A DNA stretch of 38,752 nt, taken from contig CALFWI010000397.1 of NCBI GenBank assembly GCA_937928615.1, positions 1 to 38,752 of the forward strand. Reading direction: 5' to 3'. Shown piece after piece: positions 28,614-37,900 of the stretch. The notes under the pieces are model-generated. The model had not been told where the DNA came from and searched no databases. It was given only the letters and a program-made list of their open reading frames with translations. Each line of letters starts with the position of its first letter. Position 1 is the first letter of the stretch. The position numbers and the translations under genes are program-made. The stretch comes from an uncultured Saprospiraceae bacterium. Its GTDB lineage: Bacteria > Bacteroidota > Bacteroidia > Chitinophagales > Saprospiraceae.

Positions 28614-29144
28614 TCACCACTCAAACTTACCTAAATGTACTTGCCGAATCCCTTTTTTTCTATCTTCAAAATACCGTTTTAGCGTAAATTTAGAAGAAGG
28701 AAAGGCGATATCATCCCAAGGAATTTCTTCCTCTGTAAATAGTTTTATTTCTGTACTTTCTGGGGTGAGTTGATAATCTAAAGCCTGCAAATCTGCCAAA
28801 AAATGCATATAAACTTGGTTGATTCTAGGAATACTATAGACCATGTGTAGGCTAGTAATGGTTATTTTAGAAAGCGTTTCTTCGTACACTTCTCTAATAG
28901 CCCCTGCTTCTACGGTTTCCCCATTTTCCATATAGCCACCAGGGACATTCCAATAACCTTTCCGAGGCTCGATGCCTCTTTTACACAACATGACCTTATC
29001 TTCCCAGATTGGCAAAGCACCTGTGACAATGTTTGGGTTTTGGTAGTGAATGGTCTCACAATTATCACAAACATATCGGGGGCGGTGGTCGTCTGGTACA
29101 GGTTTTAAGGTGACTTCATGACCGCATTTGCTACAAAATTTCAA
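28614..29144 (-). CDS. NUDIX hydrolase with N-terminal zinc ribbon
   Basis: KFCSKCGHE...YVCDNCETIHYQNP; GGYMENGETVEAGAIREVYEET Nudix box. The ORF track start at 29306 lies upstream of a 42-bp tandem repeat; a TTG at 29142-29144 gives the conserved MKFCSKCG start. Confidence 0.88.
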   Translation of the reverse strand: MKFCSKCGHEVTLKPVPDDHRPRYVCDNCETIHYQNPNIVTGALPIWEDKVMLCKRGIEPRKGYWNVPGGYMENGETVEAGAIREVYEETLSKITITSLHMVYSIPRINQVYMHFLADLQALDYQLTPESTEIKLFTEEEIPWDDIAFPSSKFTLKRYFEDRKKGIRQVHLGKFEW

Positions 29145-29158
29145 AATATTTGCGTTTA

Positions 29159-29373
29159 GTAACACAGCTCTCTGAGCTGCGAAATGTATTAAAATGTGAT
29201 GTAACACAGCTCTCTGAGCTGTGAAATGTATTAAAATGTGATGTAACACAGCTCTCTGAGCTGTGAAATAAGGTACAAGTTGATAGAAAATATACAGTTT
29301 TACCAAAATGTTAGAAAACTAATTTATAGTTGGTAAGATACTATTCTTTTCACAATTCAGAGAGCTGTCTTAC
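29159..29373. mobile_element. MITE-like repeat: three 42-bp direct repeats with a CACAGCTC-TCT-GAGCTGTG hairpin plus one inverted end
   Basis: gtaacacagctctctgagctg(t/c)g at 29159, 29201, 29243 (period 42); inverted copy CACAATTCAGAGAGCTGTCTTAC 29351-29373 (20/23 match). Confidence 0.65.
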
Positions 29374-30100
29374 CTATGACTTTCTCCAAATCCTCAGGCG
29401 TATCAATCCCAATTGTTTCAATATCAGTCAAACCAATCCCAATCTTATACCCATTTTCCAACCAGCGTAATTGTTCTAAGGATTCTGCTTTTTCTAAAGC
29501 ACTCATAGGTAATTTAGCAATCGCTAAAAGTGTTGCTTTTCGGTAACCGTAAAGCCCAATATGTTTATAAAAAGCATGTGAATTGACCCAATCTTCTTGT
29601 TGACTATTTCTTAAAAAAGGAATTGGACTACGACTAAAATACTGAGCAATATTTGTTTGATTAAAGACGACTTTGACCGTATTCGGACTAAATATTTGCG
29701 CTGATTCAGTGATTCTTTTAGCTAAAGTGGCTATGTTTAGGGCTGTATTCTGTTTTAATTGTTGAACGACAAGGTCAATCTGCTTTGGATTAATAAATGG
29801 TTCATCCCCTTGAATGTTTACGATAGCTTCCATATCTTGGAAGCACATTGCTACTTCTGCACAACGATCAGTGCCACTTTGGTGGCTAGAATTGGTCATA
29901 ATAACTTGACCCCCAAAAGATTGTACGTGATTAAAGATGCGTTCATCATCTGTAGCAATAATAACTTTAGAGAGCGTTTTCGCTTTACAAGCTTGCAAAT
30001 AAACGCGTTGAATCATGGTTTTGCCATTAATATCCACTAAAGGTTTCCCCGGAAACCGAGTGGAAGCAAAACGAGAAGGGATGATACCAAGCGTTAGCAT
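29357..30100 (-). CDS. kdsB: 3-deoxy-manno-octulosonate cytidylyltransferase (CMP-KDO synthetase)
   Basis: MLTLGIIPSRFASTRFPGKPLVDINGKTMIQRVY; VIIATDDERI; SGTDRCAEVA; NIQGDEPFI; IGLYGYRKATL; LEQLRWLENGYKIGIGLT. Confidence 0.96.
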   Translation of the reverse strand: MLTLGIIPSRFASTRFPGKPLVDINGKTMIQRVYLQACKAKTLSKVIIATDDERIFNHVQSFGGQVIMTNSSHQSGTDRCAEVAMCFQDMEAIVNIQGDEPFINPKQIDLVVQQLKQNTALNIATLAKRITESAQIFSPNTVKVVFNQTNIAQYFSRSPIPFLRNSQQEDWVNSHAFYKHIGLYGYRKATLLAIAKLPMSALEKAESLEQLRWLENGYKIGIGLTDIETIGIDTPEDLEKVIGKTAL

Positions 30101-30204
30101 AAGCTTTATAATGATTATTAGACTTGTGACTTTTTCATTGAGTTATTTTTCAAAAAGGAACAAATCTATTTTTAAAAGAGAAAATTACACTAATATTCTG
30201 ACAA

Positions 30205-31071
30205 ATGAACAAATGGATTTTATGGGCGGCATTATTTTGCTTGCCGTTAAACATGCATGGGAAAACAACTGAAGACTATACAGGTGATAGTCTTAGTTAT
30301 CTAACTCCACAAGATACAATTTTTCTCTCAGCTGGTTCGTATGGGCAAAAAGTTTTTACGCATATCATGGAACCCAAGCAAACACTTTATTCCCTTGCCA
30401 AGTTTTACGGATTAACTTTAGATGAGTTGTATTTTTACAACCCTAAAAATGAGGGAGGGCGATATGGAACAGGAAGCCGAATAAAAATTCCTATTCCCAA
30501 CCGAAGCATTATTCGGTACAAACCAGTAGATTACTCGCCTTATTTGTATGTGCCTATTTATTACGTGGTAAAAAAAGGGGAAACGATGTATCATGTGGCT
30601 CAACGGTTGTTCAAATTGCCGATAGATACCATCATGGATAGAAACAATTTAATAGAACCCGTTTTATCAGTTGGGCATAAATTATTCATTGGTTGGATGG
30701 ACGTTTATGGCGTACCAGATTCCTACAGGCAATTTAAGGGGCATCCATTATGGCAAAAGAGTTATGCTTATAAACGGAAATATTACGCCCAAAAGCGAAG
30801 AAAAAAAGAATACCGTAGAAAAGGCCCTGCTGTATATATCAACGGGACTAAAAGTACTTCTGACTTATTGGTGATGCATAAATACGCACCCGTTGGGTCG
30901 ATTGTCCAAATTACCAACCCCATGAAAAAACGGACACTCTATGCAAAAGTGATTGCTAAAACGCCACCTGCTTACGATGTGAATGTAGAAATTGTCGTTT
31001 CTCCAAGGGTTGGGAAAATGCTAGGAGTTAGAGATAAGAAGTTTTATGTAAAAACGAGGTATTTGAGGTAG
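30205..31071 (+). CDS. Secreted LysM-domain protein with C-terminal RlpA-like double-psi domain
   Basis: Signal peptide; two LysM (HIMEPKQTLYSLAKFYGLTLDELYFYNP and YVVKKGETMYHVAQRLFKLPIDTIMDRN); C-terminal MHKYAPVGSIVQITNPMKKRTLYAKVIAKTPP. Confidence 0.85.
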   Translation: MNKWILWAALFCLPLNMHGKTTEDYTGDSLSYLTPQDTIFLSAGSYGQKVFTHIMEPKQTLYSLAKFYGLTLDELYFYNPKNEGGRYGTGSRIKIPIPNRSIIRYKPVDYSPYLYVPIYYVVKKGETMYHVAQRLFKLPIDTIMDRNNLIEPVLSVGHKLFIGWMDVYGVPDSYRQFKGHPLWQKSYAYKRKYYAQKRRKKEYRRKGPAVYINGTKSTSDLLVMHKYAPVGSIVQITNPMKKRTLYAKVIAKTPPAYDVNVEIVVSPRVGKMLGVRDKKFYVKTRYLR

Positions 31072-31537
31072 TTAGCAGTATTACAGTTTCCAGTTGGACG
31101 AATGTCCATGCCTAATATAGTTTGACGGCAAACTTCCAAATTTTTAGCTGAAAAGACAATAAACATTGGATGATAAACGGTTAGTTGAATATTCTCCGAG
31201 GTAAAAAAACTATGGTAGCATTTATCCATGTTAAGAAAATCTGTGGGGAAACCAAATCCGTGGGGAAATTAAAGGGTATCTCCTAGTGGGCTTCATTCTA
31301 GATAAAAAATCAGCGTTAAAACATTCGGAATACCTATCATCTTAGAAAAAAAATAGGCCTACTTTTGCGTCGCTTTGCAAATAGGAGGTATTTATAGTAA
31401 ACAAATAGAACTCATTTCCTTTTTTTTCGTTCCTCTTGCAAAGTAGTAGGTTGCTATTGTCAAACTTTAAGTGAGTCAGTACCCACACCTACCTACAAAG
31501 TAGCTAATCAAAACCTTTTATCAAATAAATCAGATTC

Positions 31538-32893
31538 ATGTATCACGAAAATATCCTAAAAACTATAGGAGACACCCCATTGATTCAAATCAATAAAATT
31601 GCAAAAGATATTCCAGCATTGGTTTTGGTAAAATTAGAAACGACCAATCCAGGGCATTCTATTAAAGACCGAATGGCCTTAAAAATGTTAGAAGACGCAG
31701 AGAAAAGAGGGGACATATTACCTGGTGGAACAATTATAGAATGTACTTCTGGTAATACAGGGATGGGCTTAGCGATTGCGGCTTGTGTCAAAGGCTATAA
31801 ATCTATCTTTACCACGAGTGACAAACAAAGTAAAGAGAAATTTGATTTATTAAAAGCGATGGGTTCAGAAGTTATTGTCTGCCCAACCAATGTAGAACCG
31901 ACGGATCCACGATCTTATTATTCGGTGGCAGAAAAATTGAGTAAGGAAATTCCCAATTCTTTTTGGTGCAATCAGTACGATAATTTATCTAATCGTCAAG
32001 CACATTATGAGTCTACAGGACCAGAAATTTGGGAACAAACGGAAGGCAAAATCACTCATATGGTGGTTGGTGTAGGGACAGGGGGCACCATTTCAGGTAC
32101 CTCAAAATACCTAAAGGAAAAGAACAAAGACATTAAAGTCATCGGTATTGATACTTATGGTTCTGTTTTTAAAAAATATCACGAAACAGGCGAATTTGAT
32201 GAGAAGGAGATTTATCCATATATCACGGAAGGGATTGGAGAAGATATTCTACCTAAAAATGTAGATTTTAGTTTAATTGACCATTTTGAAAAGGTCACTG
32301 ATAAGGATGGGGCTTTAATGTGTCGAAGATTGGCTAGAGAAGAAGGCATGTTATTAGGCTATTCTGCGGGGTCGGCTTTTGCAGGTTTATTGCAAATCAA
32401 AGACCAATTGACAAAAGATGATGTCGTTGTCGTTATTATTCATGACCACGGAAGTCGTTATGTCGGAAAAATCTATAATGATGATTGGATGCGAGAAAGA
32501 GGCTTTTTAGAAGATGATTTGACTGTAAAAGATATGATTTCGGCTAAAAATGGAGAGAAGTTTATTTCTGTTAGTCCTACTGATACGGTTCGGTCAGTTT
32601 TTAATTTGATGAAGGAAAAGGATATTTCTCAATTACCAGTTGTCGAAGAAAAAGCAATCATTGGTTCTGTTACAGAAAGTGCAGTCCTAACTTATTTATT
32701 GGAAAATCCTTTAAAGAATACGGAAAATCAAATCAAAACGATTATGGGAACGCCCTTCCCTTTAGTTGCAGAAGATTTACCTGTCAAAAGTTTAACCAGA
32801 TACATTAGTAAAGAAATACCTGCAGTGGTCGCTCAAGATAAAGCGGGCAACATGCATATTTTAACACAGTACGATATTATTCAGACGGTTTAA
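31538..32893 (+). CDS. Cystathionine beta-synthase (PLP fold type II + CBS domain pair)
   Basis: NILKTIGDTPLIQINKIAKDIPALVLVKLETTNPGHSIKDRMALKML; ECTSGNTGMGLAIAAC; GVGTGGTISGTSKYLKE; YSAGSAFAG; C-terminal CBS pair (VKDMISAKNGEKFISVSPTDTVRSVFNLM). Confidence 0.94.
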   Translation: MYHENILKTIGDTPLIQINKIAKDIPALVLVKLETTNPGHSIKDRMALKMLEDAEKRGDILPGGTIIECTSGNTGMGLAIAACVKGYKSIFTTSDKQSKEKFDLLKAMGSEVIVCPTNVEPTDPRSYYSVAEKLSKEIPNSFWCNQYDNLSNRQAHYESTGPEIWEQTEGKITHMVVGVGTGGTISGTSKYLKEKNKDIKVIGIDTYGSVFKKYHETGEFDEKEIYPYITEGIGEDILPKNVDFSLIDHFEKVTDKDGALMCRRLAREEGMLLGYSAGSAFAGLLQIKDQLTKDDVVVVIIHDHGSRYVGKIYNDDWMRERGFLEDDLTVKDMISAKNGEKFISVSPTDTVRSVFNLMKEKDISQLPVVEEKAIIGSVTESAVLTYLLENPLKNTENQIKTIMGTPFPLVAEDLPVKSLTRYISKEIPAVVAQDKAGNMHILTQYDIIQTV

Positions 32894-32901
32894 GCGGTTA
32901 T

Positions 32902-32989
32902 CAGTTGCGAGTTACCAGTTGCCAGTTGCCAGTTTGACGGGTAACTGGCAACCCGTAACTGGCAACTGGTAACTAACAACCCGCAACAC
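32902..32989. repeat. 7-bp word-periodic palindromic array (family A) just after cystathionine beta-synthase stop
   Basis: cagttgc gagttac cagttgc cagttgc cagtttg acgg gtaactg gcaaccc gtaactg gcaactg gtaacta acaaccc gcaacac; 18-bp perfect arms 32910-32927/32957-32974. Confidence 0.95.
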
Positions 32990-33035
32990 TTTCATAAAAA
33001 AACTGCCAAAAAAATTAAAACTCCACTTAGTTTAT

Positions 33036-33043
33036 TACCTTTG
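33036..33043 (+). promoter_or_regulatory. Candidate Bacteroidetes -7 element (TAnnTTTG = TACCTTTG) for ECF sigma gene
   Basis: tattacctttgctggg, 21 nt upstream of ATG 33065; no convincing -33 motif seen. Confidence 0.4.
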
Positions 33044-33064
33044 CTGGGAAAGGTAAAAGCTAAT

Positions 33065-33622
33065 ATGACTCAAAAAAATAAGCATTTAATTTTATGGGAA
33101 AATATGCTCAAGGGAGATTTAGTTGCCCTTGAAGCACTCTATACGTTATTTCACGCCGACCTTTATCACTACGCTCTAAAAATTACGGAACAACAAAATC
33201 TCGCAGAAGATGCGGTACAAGATGTATTTGTCGATTTATGGAATTATCGGCAGAAAATCATTGGGGTAAATACACCGAAATTTTACCTAATTCGATCGCT
33301 ACGGAATCAATGTTTAAAACTCCTAAAAAAGCAAAACCGATTGACGGATTTGACTTCGGCCAATCCTTTTGAGATAAGCATTTTACCTGAAGAATTACAA
33401 TTAAAAGTAGACAATCAGCTGGTGAAAAAAGCCATTGAAACGGCTATGACTAAATTGTCCCCAAGGCAACGAGAAATCATTTATTTGAAATTTTATAATA
33501 ACTTGGATTATGAGGAATTGGCGGAAATATTGGACATAAATTACCAATCCGTCGTCAATCATATACATAAAGCCATGATAAAACTACGTCAAGCGGACGT
33601 TTTACAACATTTTAAATATTAA
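33065..33622 (+). CDS. ECF RNA polymerase sigma-70 factor
   Basis: Region 2 (LYHYALKITEQQNLAEDAVQDVFVDLWNYR) and region 4 (KLSPRQREIIYLKFYNNLDYEELAEILDINYQSVVNHIHKAMIKLR). Start refined from TTG 33041 to ATG 33065. Confidence 0.94.
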   Translation: MTQKNKHLILWENMLKGDLVALEALYTLFHADLYHYALKITEQQNLAEDAVQDVFVDLWNYRQKIIGVNTPKFYLIRSLRNQCLKLLKKQNRLTDLTSANPFEISILPEELQLKVDNQLVKKAIETAMTKLSPRQREIIYLKFYNNLDYEELAEILDINYQSVVNHIHKAMIKLRQADVLQHFKY

Positions 33623-33745
33623 TTTTGCAGATTTTAAGGCAAAGTAGGGTATAAAATTGAAATGACTTTATCTTATAGACAGTTTTAACAATTTTAATTC
33701 AATCTCACAGTATCAAAAATTATCTTGCGGCATATTAAATGAATA

Positions 33746-34774
33746 ATGAGCAACAAAAATAACCTAGTAGAATTATTAAAGAATATTTCTTTTTTGAGTT
33801 GGCTCAAAAAGGAAGATGGAATGGATAGCGCACATTGGGAAAAATGGCAGCAAGAAAACGAAGAAAATAGGCAACTAGCAGCTGATGCAAAAATGCTGAA
33901 AAAAGGAATTCCTTTTAAAAAGCAGCAGGTCGATAAAGCCAAAATGAAAGCTAGTTGGCATAAATTAGCTACAAAATTAGACGAATCAACTTCACCGCAA
34001 GCAACGATACCTCAAATTTCTCCAAAATCTCCTGCTCGTTTAAATTGGTTGAAAATAGCGGCGACCATTGCGATTATAGTTTGTGCGGTCTGGGGAATCA
34101 CCGCCTATCTAAACCAAGCTGAATTAGTTCATCACCAAACTGATTTCGCCCAGCATGAACTAATTTATTTACCTGATGGAAGTGAAGTCGTATTAGCAGC
34201 GAACTCAAGTTTATCTTATTATGATGACTTAGTAGAAAAGGAGGAACGAAAGGTGGAATTAATAGGAGAAGCCTATTTTAAAGTAGCTTCCCAACCAGCG
34301 GGCAAACAATTTATGGTTGATTTAAAAGACCTTTCTGTAACCGTTATTGGGACGGCATTTAATGTTAATAGCCATCGGGAAAATTCTATTATCAGTTTAC
34401 TGGAGGGCAAAGTAGCATTGAATAAAACAGGTGTGAAAACGGAACAATTATTACCCGGTCAGACCGCTATATTTAATACCGCAACAGCTGAATTTGATTT
34501 ATTCAATAATCAAACGAATTATTGGATGGATTGGCGCTTCCAGAAATGGTCTTTTGGAGATGGTATGCCGATGCAAGAGATTATTCAAAGAATAGAAGAG
34601 ACTTTTGGTTTGAGCGTTCAATTAGAAGATACCGCTATTTTGGCTAAAAAAGCTTCGGGTAGTATTGCTATTGACAATCAGGAAGTCCTCTTTGAATCCC
34701 TATCTTATTTATTAAGTGTAGATTTTAAATTAGATGGCAATACTTTATTAATTAGCCAAAAAATAGAGCATTAA
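33746..34774 (+). CDS. FecR family anti-sigma factor (FecR + DUF4974)
   Basis: TM WLKIAATIAIIVCAVWGITAY; IYLPDGSEVVLAANSSLSYYDD...RKVELIGEAYFKVA; VIGTAFNVNSH; LLEGKVALN. Confidence 0.94.
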   Translation: MSNKNNLVELLKNISFLSWLKKEDGMDSAHWEKWQQENEENRQLAADAKMLKKGIPFKKQQVDKAKMKASWHKLATKLDESTSPQATIPQISPKSPARLNWLKIAATIAIIVCAVWGITAYLNQAELVHHQTDFAQHELIYLPDGSEVVLAANSSLSYYDDLVEKEERKVELIGEAYFKVASQPAGKQFMVDLKDLSVTVIGTAFNVNSHRENSIISLLEGKVALNKTGVKTEQLLPGQTAIFNTATAEFDLFNNQTNYWMDWRFQKWSFGDGMPMQEIIQRIEETFGLSVQLEDTAILAKKASGSIAIDNQEVLFESLSYLLSVDFKLDGNTLLISQKIEH

Positions 34775-34957
34775 GGATAGATTTATATTTTCCTCCATTC
34801 GCCTTTTTTCCTCATTCGTTTAATTTTTTCCAAAAGATTTATTATATCCTCTTTTTTTTTATCATCTTTAGGAAAATAAGTTGGTTGTTTCTATTTCCAA
34901 TTTTTTTCAAGAGAAAACTCTTTTTAGCGTTGTCACTAAAGAATTTAAACAAAAAAG

Positions 34958-37900
34958 TTGCTTTTGCAAAACCTCGTTAATTACATATCATTACTGTTAT
35001 TTTTGCCAACGCTTCTAGTTGGACAAGTACAGGTTAAGTATGAGCAAGTAACAACTAATGCCCTTCCAAAAATATTGCATCAGCTCAAAAAGCAAAAAGA
35101 AGTTTCTTTTCTATACGAACCAGAAACGATTGCCAATATTAAAATTAATACCCCTTTTGATTATCGTGCCGATATTAAAACGATTCTAAAAAAAATATTA
35201 CCTCCTGTTCATTTAAAATTCAAAAAAGTTGGTCGACAAAACTATATTATCAAAAAGGCCAAAATTAAAAAACGATATTTAAGCAGTCGAATTAATCGAA
35301 AACCTAGTCAAATCACTACTCCCAAAAAAATCAGTAATAAAGTACCACCTCGAAAAATAATTGGTCAAATATTAGATGAAAATAAATTGCCATTGACAGG
35401 AGCGACCATCTATTTACCAGATGCACTTAGTGGTACGACTACCGATGAAGCAGGATTTTTTGAATTATTAATACCATCAGGCAATCAATCGCTGGAAATT
35501 TCCTTCATCGGATATGAAACGAATGTGATTGAGATAGCTCAACAAAAAAGACTAAATCTCCAATTAAATCCTGCTAAAAATTTCCTAAATGAGATAGTCG
35601 TCAATGCTATCGGTTTTACACATTCTAGAGATAAAATGGGGGCAACTGCGGCTATTATTGACCCTAAATTGATACAACAATCAGGAGAAGTAAACCTATT
35701 AAATGCCTTAGGTGGAAAAGCAGCGAATGTACAAATTGCTCGAACAAATGGAGATCCAGGAGCAGCCACCAATATTAGAATTAGAGGGGCTAATACAATA
35801 ACAGGTTCTAACATTCCTTTGATTATTTTGGATGGTATTCCCATCAGTAATTCGACTATTTACGGTGGGGGAAATAATGTTACAGGTGGACGAACTGGCG
35901 GCGTGGCTCAACAAAACCGATTAAGTGATTTGAATCCAAACGATATCGCCAGTTTACAAATTTTAAAAGGGGCATCAGCGGCGGCATTATGGGGCTCGAG
36001 AGCAGCAAATGGGGTGATTGTAATGACCACAAAAAAAGGAACATCGGGCAAACTACAAATCAATTATCAAACGACTTTATCTTTTGATAAGGTAAAGGAA
36101 CGATTGGCATTACAAACCAGTTGGGGGCAAGGAAAAAATGGGCAATATAGCCCCAATGCAGCGGAATCATGGGGAGATTATATCCCTGAACGAACGGGAC
36201 AAGTAGACGAATATGTGCAGAATGGAACGTACTTTGAAGGAACAGATGGTATTAGGTATTTACCCATTAAAGAAAAGCATTCCAAACATATTTTTACGGA
36301 AGAAAACTGGAAGGAAGTTATTCAGAAAGGCGGGTTTAGTCAACATAATTTAAATGTATCGGGGGGGAATAATCGGGCCACTTTCTTTTTTAATTTAGGG
36401 CATTTAAACCAAGATGGTATTATAAAAAACGCAGATTATAACCGAACAAATTTAAGGTTAAATGGAAAAATATACTTAACAGATTGGTTAATTTTTTCAA
36501 CGAATGCCAATTATACCCATTCCAACTCTAATCGAATTCAACAGAGTTCAAGTACGACTAGTTTATTATTAGGTTTATTAAGGACACCACCTGATTTTGA
36601 TAATCAAACTTATAAAGGAACTTATTATGATGGGGTAGGTGGGGTCTTTCCAAATCGGCATCGTTCTTACCGACGTTATCTAGGCAATCGACAAAATCCT
36701 ATTTATAATAACCCTAGCTGGACTGCTTTTGAACAAACCGCTGCCTCTACAGTTAATCGGTCTATTATTGCTACAGACCTTAAAATACAACCTGTTAATT
36801 GGATGCAATTGACCGTAAGAGGAGGGTTTGATAAAACAGGAGACCAACGGAATTATTTCTTTCCAATAGGTTCATCAGGATTTAGAAGTCCAGGGGTTTT
36901 TGCAGAAGATTTAATTGGAGAACAAGAGTTGAATTTTGATGTTATTGCTAAAGCAAATTTTCAGTTAAAACAAGCGTTAAAAGGGACAGCGACGATTGGA
37001 TGGAATATCAATGACCGCCAAAGAACCATCAACTCTCAGGAATTAACGGGATTTCCTGCCACTTCTATTCAGGAAATTCATAGTTTAAATGGGCCGATTA
37101 GCCAAACAACCATCGACAATAATCAACAGCATATTCGTTCTAATCGAGCATTTGCCATCCTTTCGACTCATTTTTATGACCAATTTTTTCTAACTGCTTC
37201 TGGAGGTTTGGAAGCTACTTCCAGTATTGATGGTACTTTTTTCTATCCTGCGATGGATGCTGCATGGCAATTTACGAAAGCAATAAAACAACCTAATTGG
37301 TTAGATTTTGGTAAGTTACGTGCATCCTTTGGCAAGGTAGGAATTCAACCAGCTCCTCATCGTTTCAGAATATTAGCCGAAGATCAATTTGAATACACGA
37401 CTTATAGCGATCCTTTAGCGGTCAATTTATTTGGGGGCGGTTTTAGGGTTGATGATGACAAAGGAAATGCCAATTTGCGCCCTGAAATAAAAACGGAATG
37501 GGAGCTAGGCATAGATACTCGTTTACTACAAAACAAATTAACTATCTCCGCGACTTATTATCAAAATTGGATTAAGGATGTTTTATTTTATTTAGACTTA
37601 AGTCCTTCTTCTGGATATGACACCCAATATGATAATGGAGGTAAAATGAGCAATCAAGGCTTTGAGGCGAGGCTGGAGTATACCATTTTAAATAAAGAAA
37701 AATGGCAGTTAAGCACTTATACAAATTTTAGCCAAAACAAAAATAAAGTCTTGGATTTGAAAGGGACAGAGTCTATTGATTTAACAGGTTCTTCTTTAAG
37801 TTCAAGAGCAGTGGTTGGGTATCCTCTAGGCGTACTTGTGGGTACAGGTTCTTTAACAGATGCTGATGGGCACTTTATTTTAAATGAAAACGGATTTCCT

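Noticed and set aside
29159-29269. CRISPR array from three 42-bp repeats
   Set aside because: Whole 42-bp unit repeats with no variable spacers, and no cas genes are nearby.
33041-33064. TTG start of the sigma-factor ORF
   Set aside because: It overlaps a candidate -7 promoter box; ATG at 33065 gives a normal N-terminus.
34791-34870. Pyrimidine-rich stretch before SusC as another 8-nt word array
   Set aside because: Phase is not convincing (tcctccat/tcgccttt/tttcctca/ttcgttta); it may be simple T-richness.
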